64,000 nucleotides of DNA. Origin: an uncultured Arenicella sp. (GTDB lineage Bacteria; Pseudomonadota; Gammaproteobacteria; Arenicellales; Arenicellaceae). Where the stretch lies: NCBI GenBank assembly GCA_937922925.1, contig CALAKU010000006.1, positions 1 to 64,000 on the forward strand, given 5' to 3'. Below are positions 38,280 to 46,648 of this stretch, one piece after another (positions within the stretch are counted from its first letter, which is position 1; every line of letters begins with the position of its first letter). The translations under genes were made by a program, and so were the position numbers. The notes under the pieces were generated by a model, which did not search any database, was not told the DNA's origin, and saw only the letters and a list, made by a program, of their open reading frames with translations.

Positions 38280-38825
38280 AGTGATCTGGATCTCTGATTC
38301 AATGTCCGATTCGTTTGAGGTGTGTCTGACTGGAAGCAGGTTTCTTAGATTAATTTTAGTGCTACTAAATTGAAACTAAATTCTTGAAAAGCCTTAACCT
38401 TGGAACGACTTACTGGGCAAGGTGTAAAGATTTGTTACATGTGTAATAAAGCACTATAAAACTCTCCTCTTACCACGTTAAATGCATGAACAGGGCTTGG
38501 AAGGCTGCCTTCATAGTTTAGCTACCCAAGCGCTAAGCCTGAGTCACTAAAGTGCTTAAACCCAGTTTGTTGCCCAAGGCGAAAGCTAGGCTACATAGTA
38601 CAAATAAAGTGACTAATAAATGTGATTGTTTTGCGACTGGTATCGATTGTTTTAGGGGTGCCGATTGTTTTAAGTGGGTAAGGGGTTTGAGAAATCGACA
38701 TTGTCGGGTCATCTTAGACTGCGCGCCCAGCTTAGACGCCAGCAGAATTAAATTAGAGACCGATGGTGTTATGAGTCTTAAAGTTCCAAATATAAAAACA
38801 ATGAAATTAGTTTCAGGGGTCGAAA
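38280..38825. promoter_or_regulatory. Divergent regulatory region of the lipoprotein/barrel operon and tetR
   Basis: 546 bp, AT-rich. TGAAATTAGTTTCA (38802-38815), with TGAAA/TTTCA arms, lies 10 bp before the tetR start. Its reverse complement matches TGAAACTAAATTCT at 38371-38384, 12 of 14 positions, 91 bp before the lipoprotein start. That second copy is part of an 11-bp direct repeat ACTAAATT (38364 and 38375). Other elements: a TTACATGTGTAA palindrome at 38435-38446 and three GATTGTTTT repeats at 38624, 38645 and 38663. A plus-strand frame at 38552-38839 is Cys-rich and overlaps tetR; I do not believe it is coding. Confidence 0.5.
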
Positions 38826-39416
38826 ATGGATTTGCGTAAGCGAAGAAGCCAAGAGAAATTGCAGCTGGCTCTGGCAGAACATCTGCAAAATAAAACCATC
38901 GATGAAATTACGATCGGCGAGTTGACCAAAACCGCCGGTGTGAGCCGCCAAACGTTTTACTCGAATTTCGACAGTAAGCAATCAATTTTGTTGAGCCGAA
39001 TTGAAACCTTGTTCGAGCGCAGTTGGGCAAAGTCAGAAAGCTTGATTCAAAGCACCGATATTGGTCGCGCAGAATTCGTTGAATTTTGCATCCGCAATCT
39101 CCTTGAAGAGTGTGAAAAAGAACGAACCTTGATGCGTGCTGCATTTACCGGTCAAGCCGGTATTCAATGCTTGTCTTTGTTAAAAAAATTGGTCTCAAGA
39201 CTCATTTCTGAACGAGTATTAGTTCAGTTCAATAATAATCTCGGCCCTCAACAATTAGACACCATCTCGGATTTCTATGCAGGCGGCGTGATTGGGACAG
39301 TGCAGGGTTGGCTTTTGGATGAAAGCCGTTCTAAAGACATTGATGACGTTGCTGCGAAAATCGGCCGACTCATACCCTATGGGCTTGATGGCTATCTGAA
39401 AAAATTAGACAGCTAA
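38826..39416 (+). CDS. TetR/AcrR family transcriptional regulator
   Basis: 196-aa repressor-type protein. The N-terminal HTH is IDEITIGELTKTAGVSRQTFYSNFDSKQSIL (recognition helix SRQTFYSNF); the remaining helical domain (about 60-196) is the ligand/dimerisation part, of unknown specificity. It is divergent from the lipoprotein/barrel operon and precedes an inositol monophosphatase family gene by 66 bp. A shared sequence motif in the upstream region suggests that it controls itself and the divergent operon. Confidence 0.9.
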   Translation: MDLRKRRSQEKLQLALAEHLQNKTIDEITIGELTKTAGVSRQTFYSNFDSKQSILLSRIETLFERSWAKSESLIQSTDIGRAEFVEFCIRNLLEECEKERTLMRAAFTGQAGIQCLSLLKKLVSRLISERVLVQFNNNLGPQQLDTISDFYAGGVIGTVQGWLLDESRSKDIDDVAAKIGRLIPYGLDGYLKKLDS

Positions 39417-39482
39417 TACGGCTGAATCCAAGAGGGCGAAACACGCCTTTCATTTAGCGCTCAAATCTGCTGATAATAGAGC

Positions 39483-40304
39483 ATGAGCGCTTCTATACAT
39501 CTTTCCTTTATTGACGTCGCAATGGCTGCGGCAAAGCAAGCGGGCAACGCTGTGCTATCCCGCGCGTCAGACATTAATACTCTTACAATTGAGCAAAAGT
39601 CTCTGCACGACTATGTCAGTGAAGTAGATCGTGACTCCGAGACCCTGATTCGCACCACGATTTTAAACGCTTTCCCCGAGCATCGTTTTCTGGGCGAAGA
39701 GTTTGGAGAATCCGAAGGCAATGCCGATGAATATCAATGGATTGTCGACCCGTTAGATGGCACTACCAACTTCTTGCGTGGCATAGGGCATTACGGTATA
39801 TCGATCGCCTTGCAGCACCGAGGTCAGTTGATTTGCGCGGCAATTTACGACCCAGTCAAAGATGAAATGTTTACGGCTGAGGATGGTGGCGGTGCTGCCT
39901 GTAATGGCCGACCTATATCCGTGAGTGATCGCTCTACTATGCAAGGCGGTATCTATGCAACGGGGGTTCCGTTTAATGGCCAAACCCTGGCGAACTTGGA
40001 GTGTTTTCAAAACTGTATGGCTGGTGTGCTTGAACAGCACACAGCTGGAGTTCGCAGGCTTGGATCGGCCGCTTTGGATTTGGCTTATGTGGCCGCAGGT
40101 CGCTATGAGGGGTATTGGGAAGCAAACCTACAGCCTTGGGATATTGCCGCAGGAATTTTGCTAGTACAGGAAGCGGGTGGCGTTGTAAGTGCGCTCTCAG
40201 GCGCTGCCGACATGCTAACAACTGGGCACGTTCTGGCAGCCTGCCCGGGAGCCTATAATGATCTGCTCGATATATGCCAAGCCAGTTACCGCTCTTGGAA
40301 GTAA
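39483..40304 (+). CDS. Inositol monophosphatase family protein (SuhB-like)
   Basis: Metal-dependent sugar/inositol phosphatase of 273 aa. Motifs: EQKSLHDYVSEVDRDSE, the catalytic GEEFGES (Glu), the metal-binding DPLDGTTNFLRG, and the last metal ligand in LQPWDIAAGILLVQEAGG. The order and residues are complete, so it should be active. Proteins of this kind include SuhB, which also acts in rRNA antitermination, but a second copy could exist elsewhere, so no symbol is given. Confidence 0.92.
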   Translation: MSASIHLSFIDVAMAAAKQAGNAVLSRASDINTLTIEQKSLHDYVSEVDRDSETLIRTTILNAFPEHRFLGEEFGESEGNADEYQWIVDPLDGTTNFLRGIGHYGISIALQHRGQLICAAIYDPVKDEMFTAEDGGGAACNGRPISVSDRSTMQGGIYATGVPFNGQTLANLECFQNCMAGVLEQHTAGVRRLGSAALDLAYVAAGRYEGYWEANLQPWDIAAGILLVQEAGGVVSALSGAADMLTTGHVLAACPGAYNDLLDICQASYRSWK

Positions 40305-40340
40305 ACGCGATGGTCTATCGATGGTGTTGGATTTCAATTC

Positions 40341-40370
40341 AAAAAAAAGCCATCTGCGGACAGATGGCTT
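40341..40370 (-). terminator. Rho-independent terminator of the small membrane peptide gene
   Basis: On the minus strand: AAGCCATCTG, loop TCCG, CAGATGGCTT, then a run of eight T (40341-40348). It is strong in the minus direction and lies 54 bp after the stop of the 23-aa ORF. It may also weakly affect the plus-strand transcript of the preceding phosphatase gene. Confidence 0.85.
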
Positions 40371-40423
40371 AGTGATTAATCAGATTTAGGAGTGAGAACA
40401 GTGTTTTATCAAACTCGACCGTA

Positions 40424-40495
40424 TTAATGGTCGGTGATTTCAAACCAAGCCACCAAGCCTAAAAGTAAAAGGGTCACAATTGTCATGACTTCCAT
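40424..40495 (-). CDS. Predicted 23-residue membrane peptide
   Basis: Small ORF read from the minus strand: MEVMTIVTLLLLGLVAWFEI then TDH and TAA. The ATG at 40495 is preceded by GAGGTG (40501-40506 on the minus strand) with 5-nt spacing, a strong ribosome binding site. A single hydrophobic helix (residues 4-18) fits a bitopic inner-membrane peptide. The frame is followed by a terminator with eight T, making a self-contained transcription unit in an otherwise empty 500-bp gap. I do not recognise the family; small membrane subunits (such as those of cytochrome oxidases or transporters) and type I toxins have similar size and composition. Confidence 0.62.
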   Translation of the reverse strand: MEVMTIVTLLLLGLVAWFEITDH

Positions 40496-40793
40496 AATAG
40501 CACCTCGAATTTACATTAATGCTCCCGTGTTTTTCGACGATGGGAGACTCGTTCATTTGCTTACATTTTTGTTGAGCGCTAGTGCGTTTCAACACGCTTA
40601 ATATGCTCCCCAATTCTCTACTTTTAAAATGGTATCGACTCATATTAGAAATAACTAAAAAGAATGTATATTAAATGTGAAATTCATTTAAACCATAACA
40701 GGGCTGCTTTACCGGGTATTTGATGTTTGCATTGTCGACAATAATCAGAGTTTTCGCGCAAAAATAAAATTTAATCGACTATAATCAACTAAA

Positions 40794-40803
40794 TTGTATA
40801 CAC
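40794..40803. promoter_or_regulatory. Predicted GntR operator before acnD
   Basis: TTGTATACAC with a perfect 8-bp core palindrome TGTATACA at 40795-40802. It fits the TTGTnnACAA form of FadR-subfamily GntR operators and matches the two palindromes in front of the gntR-prpBC operon 7.5 kb away. It ends 4 bp before the first possible acnD ATG. Confidence 0.6.
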
Positions 40804-40818
40804 ATTATGGTTGACGCC

Positions 40819-43410
40819 ATGAACACCGTTTTTCGAAAACCTCTACTGGATACCGGCCTTGATTACTTTGATGCGCAAGCCGCCGTTGATTCGATCAAAG
40901 CTGGCGCTTGGGCTGGTCTACCTTATAGTTCAAAAGTATTTGCCGAGAATTTGGTTCGTCGCTGTGAACCAGCAAAGCTTGACGCATCACTTGGGCAATT
41001 GATTGAGCGGAAGCGCGATCTGGACTTCCCTTGGTTTCCGGCCAGGGTGGTGTGCCACGACATCCTAGGCCAAACGGCATTGGTGGATTTGGCTGGTTTG
41101 CGTGACGCCATCGCCGACAAAGGTGGCGACCCGTCTAAAGTCAATCCGGTTGTGCCGACCCAATTAATTGTCGATCATTCCCTTGCGGTCGAGCATGCGG
41201 GCTTTGAAGCCGATGCGTTTGATAAGAATCGCGCCATTGAAGAGCGGCGTAATGAAGATCGTTTCCACTTTATTAATTGGACAAAAAAGGCGTTCAAAAA
41301 CGTCGATGTGATCCCACCAGGCAATGGCATCATGCACCAAATCAATTTGGAGCGGATGTCGCCGGTGATTCACTCACGAGACGGCGTGGCCTTCCCAGAC
41401 ACGCTGGTCGGTACCGATAGCCACACGCCTCATGTTGACGCTTTGGGTGTTATCGCTGTTGGGGTAGGCGGCTTAGAAGCCGAAAGCGTAATGCTAGGCA
41501 GAGCATCGTATCTGCGTTTACCCGATATCGTTGGCGTGAAACTCAACGGTAAGCGCCAGCCCGGCATTACGGCAACGGATATCGTGCTTGCGATCACCGA
41601 ATTTTTGCGACAAGAGCGGGTGGTGGGCGCATACTTGGAGTTCTTTGGCGAGGGTGCTTCCGACTTAGGTCTTGGTGATCGCGCAACGATTTCTAATATG
41701 ACGCCCGAGTACGGCGCCACCGCGGCGATGTTTTATATCGATCAAAAAACCATTGATTACTTGAAACTCACCGGTCGAGATGACGATCAAGTCGCCCTAG
41801 TTGAAACCTACGCTCGTGAAACAGGCCTGTGGGCCGACGGTATGATTGATGCCGACTACGAACGCGTATTGGAATTTGACCTCAGCTCGGTAGGGCGCAA
41901 TATTGCTGGGCCCTCAAACCCTCATCGCCGCGTTGCAACGAAAGACTTAAGCGATGCTGGTATCGTCAAAGACTATCAAGAGCAAGACGGCCTAATGCCT
42001 GATGGCGCGTGCATTATCGCTGCGATCACCAGTTGCACTAACACCAGTAACCCGCGCAATGTCATCGCAGCAGGTCTGTTGGCGCGCAATGCTAAGAAGC
42101 TTGGTTTGAACCGTAAGCCATGGGTGAAGACATCGTTGGCTCCGGGCAGCAAAGCGGTGCAAAGCTATCTAGAAGATGCGCAGTTGTTGGCCGATTTAGA
42201 GCATCTTGGCTTTGGCATCGTCGGCTTTGCCTGCACCACTTGCAATGGTATGAGCGGAGCCTTGGACCCGGTCATCCAAAACGAAATTATCGAGCGAGAT
42301 CTATACGCAACCGCGGTGCTCTCCGGTAATCGTAATTTTGATGGTCGAATTCATCCCTACGCCAAGCAGGCGTTTTTAGCCTCACCTCCATTGGTGATCG
42401 CGTATGCCATCGCGGGCTCTATCCATTTTGATATTGAAAACGGCGTGCTTGGTCAAACTGCAAACGGTGCCGACATTAAGTTGGCTGATATTTGGCCTAG
42501 CGACGAAGAAATCGACGAGATCGTCTTGCGACATGTTAAACCAAGCCAATTTAGAGAAGTCTATGAGCCAATGTTCAAGCTCGAAGTAGACAATGGCGAG
42601 CGAGTTAGCCCCCTATACGACTGGCGAGAAATGAGCACTTACATCCGCCGCCCGCCTTATTGGGAAGGGGCTTTAGCTGGCCAACGAAGTTTGTCTGGGC
42701 TGCGCCCATTGGCCGTTTTGGGCGATAACATCACTACCGATCACTTATCGCCTTCTAACGCGATTTTAGCGAGTAGTGCCGCAGGCGAGTATTTGGCCAA
42801 AATGGGCTTACCTGAAGAAGATTTTAACTCCTATGCGACCCACCGAGGCGATCACTTGACCGCGCAACGTGCCACCTTTGCTAACCCCAAACTGTTGAAT
42901 GAAATGGTGGTTGAAAATGGCGATGTCCTACAAGGCTCTTATGCCCGAGTTGAACCCGAGGGCAAAACCATGCGCATGTGGGAAGCGATTGAAACTTACA
43001 TGCAGCGCGAGCAGCCCCTGATTATTATTGCGGGAGCCGATTATGGCCAAGGGTCATCGCGCGACTGGGCTGCCAAAGGCGTTCGCCTTGCCGGAGTAGA
43101 AGTGATTGCGGCAGAAGGCTTTGAACGCATTCATCGTACTAACTTGATTGGTATGGGCGTCTTACCGCTTGAGTTTATGTCCGGAACCAATCGGCATACC
43201 TTAGAAATAGATGGAACCGAAGTGTATAGCGTTGAGGGCGATATAGCGCCGGGCGCAGAATTACAATTGACCATTGAGCGGCAAAGTGGCGACACGATTA
43301 CGGTTCCAATGTTATGCCGCCTAGACACCGCCGAAGAAGTCAGCATCTATGAAGCCGGGGGCGTATTGCAACGTTTTGCGCAAGACTTTCTCTCGGCCAA
43401 TGCGGCCTAA
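40819..43410 (+). CDS. acnD: Fe/S-dependent 2-methylcitrate dehydratase AcnD
   Basis: Aconitase-family enzyme of the methylcitrate cycle that dehydrates 2-methylcitrate to the 2-methylaconitate isomer used by PrpF. The ATG at 40819 (MNTVFRKPLLDTGLDYFDA) matches the family N-terminus; an in-frame ATG at 40807 adds four residues. Length 863 aa. The 4Fe-4S ligands are visible in ITSCTNTSNPRNV and CTTCNGMSG, the substrate region in GSSRDWAAKG, and DNITTDHLSPS. prpF follows after 43 bp, the pairing that distinguishes AcnD from AcnA. Confidence 0.95.
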   Translation: MNTVFRKPLLDTGLDYFDAQAAVDSIKAGAWAGLPYSSKVFAENLVRRCEPAKLDASLGQLIERKRDLDFPWFPARVVCHDILGQTALVDLAGLRDAIADKGGDPSKVNPVVPTQLIVDHSLAVEHAGFEADAFDKNRAIEERRNEDRFHFINWTKKAFKNVDVIPPGNGIMHQINLERMSPVIHSRDGVAFPDTLVGTDSHTPHVDALGVIAVGVGGLEAESVMLGRASYLRLPDIVGVKLNGKRQPGITATDIVLAITEFLRQERVVGAYLEFFGEGASDLGLGDRATISNMTPEYGATAAMFYIDQKTIDYLKLTGRDDDQVALVETYARETGLWADGMIDADYERVLEFDLSSVGRNIAGPSNPHRRVATKDLSDAGIVKDYQEQDGLMPDGACIIAAITSCTNTSNPRNVIAAGLLARNAKKLGLNRKPWVKTSLAPGSKAVQSYLEDAQLLADLEHLGFGIVGFACTTCNGMSGALDPVIQNEIIERDLYATAVLSGNRNFDGRIHPYAKQAFLASPPLVIAYAIAGSIHFDIENGVLGQTANGADIKLADIWPSDEEIDEIVLRHVKPSQFREVYEPMFKLEVDNGERVSPLYDWREMSTYIRRPPYWEGALAGQRSLSGLRPLAVLGDNITTDHLSPSNAILASSAAGEYLAKMGLPEEDFNSYATHRGDHLTAQRATFANPKLLNEMVVENGDVLQGSYARVEPEGKTMRMWEAIETYMQREQPLIIIAGADYGQGSSRDWAAKGVRLAGVEVIAAEGFERIHRTNLIGMGVLPLEFMSGTNRHTLEIDGTEVYSVEGDIAPGAELQLTIERQSGDTITVPMLCRLDTAEEVSIYEAGGVLQRFAQDFLSANAA

Positions 43411-43453
43411 TAAACTTGAGCGATACACTTATAGCCCACCAACACCAAAACTA

Positions 43454-44617
43454 ATGAAGCAAATACAAATACCCGCGACTTATATGCGTGGCGGTACCAG
43501 CAAAGGCGTATTCTTTGCGCTGAACGATTTACCTGAGCAAGCACAAGTTCCAGGCGACTATCGGGATGCGTTGCTGATGCGTGTTATTGGCAGCCCAGAC
43601 CCTTACGCCAAGCATACTGATGGTATGGGCGGCGCCACCTCGAGTACTTCTAAGTGTGTGATTGTCTCGCGCAGCACTCAGCCCGATCACGATGTGGACT
43701 ATCTTTTTGGTCAAGTCGCTATCGATAAGGCTTTTGTTGATTGGAGTGGTAATTGCGGTAATTTGAGTTCGGCAGTCGGCCCGTTTGCAATCGCGCAAGG
43801 CCTTATTGATCGAGATCAACTGCCGCTTAACGGGATTGCTGAGATCCGAATTTGGCAAGCCAATATTCGAAAAACCATTGTCGCTAAAGTGCCCATGCAA
43901 GATGGCCAAGTAAAAGAGTTAGGCGACTTTGAGATGGACGGAGTAACCTTTCCTGCGGCGCAAGTCGAGTTAGCCTTTCTTGATCCAGGCGCTGGCGGCG
44001 CGAGCGTATTCCCCAGCACCAATCCTGTCGATCAACTCCTGGTGCCGGGCATTGGTTCATTTCAAGTGACCATGATTAATGCCGGCATACCAACGGTGTT
44101 CCTCAATGCGCAGGACTTAGGCTACCAAGGGACTGAACTGCAATCCGACATTAATAGCGATTCTAGCGCGTTAGAGAAATTTGAAACCATACGCGCGCAT
44201 GCAGCGGTGGCCATGGGTTTGATCGAGCATATCGACGAAGCTGTCGAGCGCCAACACACGCCTAAGATCGCTTTCGTTGCGCCGCCGGTAAGCTATAGGG
44301 CAAGCAGCGGTAAACTGATCGCAACAGACGATATTGACTTGAATGTGAGGGCCTTATCGATGGGCCTATTGCATCACGCCATGATGGGAACCGCGGCAGT
44401 GGCCATTTCGATAGCTGCCGCAATTCCTGGAACCTTGGTTAATAGTGCCGCCGGTGGTGGCGCACGCGATTCAGTGCGATTCGGGCATCCATCTGGCACC
44501 TTAAAAGTCGGGGGTAAGGCTACGTCAGAAAATGGGCAATGGTTGGCGCAGGCGTCTATTATGAGCCGCAGCGCGCGGGTATTAATGAGTGGCGCCGTGC
44601 ATGTGCCTAGCCCGTGA
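43454..44617 (+). CDS. prpF: 2-methylaconitate cis-trans isomerase PrpF
   Basis: Isomerase of the diaminopimelate-epimerase-like fold that converts the AcnD product to cis-2-methylaconitate. ATG at 43454 (MKQIQIPATYMRGGTSKGVFF) gives 387 aa; the longer upstream frame overlaps acnD and is not used. Signature segments: MRGGTSKGVFF, DGMGGATSSTSK, WSGNCGNLSSAVGPFAI, and HPSGTLKVGG. Last gene of the plus-strand acnD-prpF pair, 19 bp from the convergent exoD-like gene. Confidence 0.95.
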   Translation: MKQIQIPATYMRGGTSKGVFFALNDLPEQAQVPGDYRDALLMRVIGSPDPYAKHTDGMGGATSSTSKCVIVSRSTQPDHDVDYLFGQVAIDKAFVDWSGNCGNLSSAVGPFAIAQGLIDRDQLPLNGIAEIRIWQANIRKTIVAKVPMQDGQVKELGDFEMDGVTFPAAQVELAFLDPGAGGASVFPSTNPVDQLLVPGIGSFQVTMINAGIPTVFLNAQDLGYQGTELQSDINSDSSALEKFETIRAHAAVAMGLIEHIDEAVERQHTPKIAFVAPPVSYRASSGKLIATDDIDLNVRALSMGLLHHAMMGTAAVAISIAAAIPGTLVNSAAGGGARDSVRFGHPSGTLKVGGKATSENGQWLAQASIMSRSARVLMSGAVHVPSP

Positions 44618-44636
44618 GCGGTTGTTAGTTAGTCAC

Positions 44637-45242
44637 CTAGAATAGCCCCGCCAGCCAATTAAAGACCACATAAAAAACGGTAATTCCAATACTGAATGCG
44701 ATGATGCTGATGGTGCCTGCTAGCAAGGCCATAAGGCCATCTCGCTCAAGCAGAGCCAAAGCGAAACAAATGGTTGCCACGGCCGGCGGAAAATTACTGA
44801 ACGGAAAGGGAATGGATACCACAATGGCCAATAAAAAAATGGTTAAACCAATCACGCGTCTGGCAATTGGGCTGGTCATTTCAGGATAGCGAGGTTTAAC
44901 CAGTTTTTCGAGCGTCTCAATCCAGTCTGCGACCCGCAGTCCCCATTTTTCTAGGCCTTCAACGCTCACCGTTTTTTCGCTAATTTTTTTTGGGAAAACC
45001 GGCGCGGGATAACCAAGCATTAGTTGCAAAGCGGGCACCATTAACGCGATGCCAGCAGGCACTGAGATGCCCGGTAGGATCGCCAATAATGCCAAAATCA
45101 AAAAGACACCACCGAAAGAGCGACGCTGAAATGTGCTCAGTAAATCCCCAATCGCCACATGCGATGTTGAAAGAGACGTAATGGTCTCTCGCAATAATTC
45201 AGACGTCTTGGCATCACTTGGGATATCGGTGGCTTTACTCAT
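44637..45242 (-). CDS. ExoD family membrane protein
   Basis: 201-aa inner-membrane protein of the ExoD (exopolysaccharide synthesis) family. Motifs: RSFGGVFLILALLAILPG, PGISVPAGIALMVPALQLMLG, and VSIPFPFSNFPPAVATICFALALLERDGL, with about four hydrophobic segments. The molecular role of this family is unknown. It lies between the two halves of the prp locus, on the minus strand upstream of neither; it has no evident metabolic link to propionate. Confidence 0.88.
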   Translation of the reverse strand: MSKATDIPSDAKTSELLRETITSLSTSHVAIGDLLSTFQRRSFGGVFLILALLAILPGISVPAGIALMVPALQLMLGYPAPVFPKKISEKTVSVEGLEKWGLRVADWIETLEKLVKPRYPEMTSPIARRVIGLTIFLLAIVVSIPFPFSNFPPAVATICFALALLERDGLMALLAGTISIIAFSIGITVFYVVFNWLAGLF

Positions 45243-45330
45243 CCACAGATTGTATCTCCTTGTACTGTGAAAGCGCGATGATTACTGACAAATTAATGGA
45301 GACCCTAGGCTTGGCAATGCAATCTTCTTA

Positions 45331-45354
45331 GTTCTACTTCTGGTTCTACTTCAA
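45331..45354. repeat. 12-bp tandem duplication between exoD-like gene and prpC
   Basis: GTTCTACTTCTG (45331-45342) followed by GTTCTACTTCAA (45343-45354), identical over ten bases. Located in the 257-bp gap between the start of the exoD-like gene and the end of prpC. Confidence 0.75.
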
Positions 45355-45458
45355 GCTTGTGGATCTAGTTTTTGAATCTGACTTTAATTTTGGTCCTTCA
45401 CCTTGAATCTTAGCTTTATAAAATGCAGCGCCAAACCCAATACAAAACCGAGCCTAAA

Positions 45459-45485
45459 GCCGACACCTTGCGCGCGGGTGTCGGC
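45459..45485 (-). terminator. Possible terminator of the prpBC operon
   Basis: GCCGACACC (45459-45467) and GGTGTCGGC (45477-45485), a 9-bp perfect stem with a 9-nt loop, 14 bp after the prpC stop on the minus strand. Only a short T stretch follows in that direction (CTTTAGG), so efficiency is uncertain. Confidence 0.55.
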
Positions 45486-45499
45486 AATTTACGTTGTGT

Positions 45500-46627
45500 T
45501 TATCGTTGGCTGATTGGGCTTACTTTGCGATGTTCTGGCCCGGTGTATTCGGCGCTCGGGCGAATGATGCGATTATTAGCGCGTTGTTCAAACGCGTGAG
45601 CCGCCCAGCCTGTTACTCGTGACATCACAAAAATAGGCGTGAACAAACCGGTAGGAATGCCCATAAAGTTATACGCCGAGGCATGGAAAAAGTCAGCATT
45701 ACAGAACAAGCCTTTTTCGCGTTTCATGACGGCTTCGCAGCGTACCGAAACGGGGTACAACACGGTGTCGCCCACTTCTTCGGCTAGCTTTTCAGACCAC
45801 TTTTTGATAATCGCATTTCGAGGGTCACGTTCGCGATAAACCGCATGGCCAAAGCCCATGATGAGTTCTTTGTTGGCTAACATACTCATGATGCCGGCTT
45901 CGGCTTCATCGGCCGATTGCCATTGTTCGATCATTTCCATCGCGGCTTCATTGGCACCGCCATGAAGCGGGCCACGCAAGGTGCCAATAGCGCCTGTAAT
46001 TACCGAGTGAATGTCGGTAAGCGTAGAGGCTGCCACGCGGCCATTAAACGTTGAGGCGTTAAACTCATGCTCGGCATAGAGAATCAATGAAACATTCATC
46101 ACTTGCTCGTGCAAAGCCGAGGGCGCTTCGCCATGCAGCATGTGTAAGAAATGCCCACCAATGGTCGCCGCACCGGTGTCAGTGCTGACCCGAATACCAT
46201 CGTTGGCAAAGCGATACCAATACACTACCATCGCCGGCAGCAGGGCCAACACTCGGTCGACTTTGTCTTGCTGCTCAGCAAAATCCGTTTCGGGTTCGAG
46301 ATTGCCTAATAAGGAAACCCCCGTACGCATTACGTCCATTGGGTGTGCCGATGCGGGTATCAGCTCAAGCCCTTTTTTTAGGGCGCTGGGTAAGTCGCGT
46401 ATGCCTGCTAACTTACTTTGATAAGCATCTAATTCGCTCTGTGTGGGTAGGTGACCTTTGAGAATTAAATGAGCAACTTCTTCAAAGATGCAATTGTCTG
46501 CTAGATCGTCAACATCGTAACCTCGATAGTTAAGCCCAGACCCTTGGGTGCCAACTGTACACAGTGCTGTTTGCCCTGCGACTTGGCCGCGAAGACCTGC
46601 ACCGGATAATTTACTGTCGCCTGCCAT
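45500..46627 (-). CDS. prpC: 2-methylcitrate synthase PrpC
   Basis: Citrate synthase family enzyme that condenses propionyl-CoA with oxaloacetate. The 375-aa product has LNYRGYDVDDLADN near the N-terminus, the catalytic region GPLHGGANEAAMEM (His), MGFGHAVYRERDPR (His), and the Asp-containing NADFFHASAYNFMGIP. The short length without the N-terminal domain of hexameric citrate synthase and the place after prpB support 2-methylcitrate synthase. Separated from prpB by 21 bp. Confidence 0.95.
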   Translation of the reverse strand: MAGDSKLSGAGLRGQVAGQTALCTVGTQGSGLNYRGYDVDDLADNCIFEEVAHLILKGHLPTQSELDAYQSKLAGIRDLPSALKKGLELIPASAHPMDVMRTGVSLLGNLEPETDFAEQQDKVDRVLALLPAMVVYWYRFANDGIRVSTDTGAATIGGHFLHMLHGEAPSALHEQVMNVSLILYAEHEFNASTFNGRVAASTLTDIHSVITGAIGTLRGPLHGGANEAAMEMIEQWQSADEAEAGIMSMLANKELIMGFGHAVYRERDPRNAIIKKWSEKLAEEVGDTVLYPVSVRCEAVMKREKGLFCNADFFHASAYNFMGIPTGLFTPIFVMSRVTGWAAHAFEQRANNRIIRPSAEYTGPEHRKVSPISQR

Positions 46628-46648
46628 AATGTATGCCTCTTTTTTGAA

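Larger units (their letters stand above)
40305..40806. other. Gap between the phosphatase gene and acnD
   Basis: About 500 bp. It contains the minus-strand 23-aa ORF with its terminator, a CTCCC/GGGAG hairpin at about 40522-40547 upstream of that ORF, and the palindrome TGTATACA next to acnD. The rest is AT-rich, presumably promoter DNA. A longer minus-strand frame over 40440-40643 overlaps the small ORF and looks non-coding. Confidence 0.5.

Noticed and set aside
38552-38839. 95-aa plus-strand Cys-rich ORF before tetR
   Set aside because: Starts with GTG without a ribosome binding site, overlaps the tetR start, and its Cys-rich part comes from the GATTGTTTT repeats.
40440-40643. 67-aa minus-strand ORF between the phosphatase gene and acnD
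   Set aside because: Overlaps the 23-aa ORF in another frame, lacks a ribosome binding site, and has a random composition.
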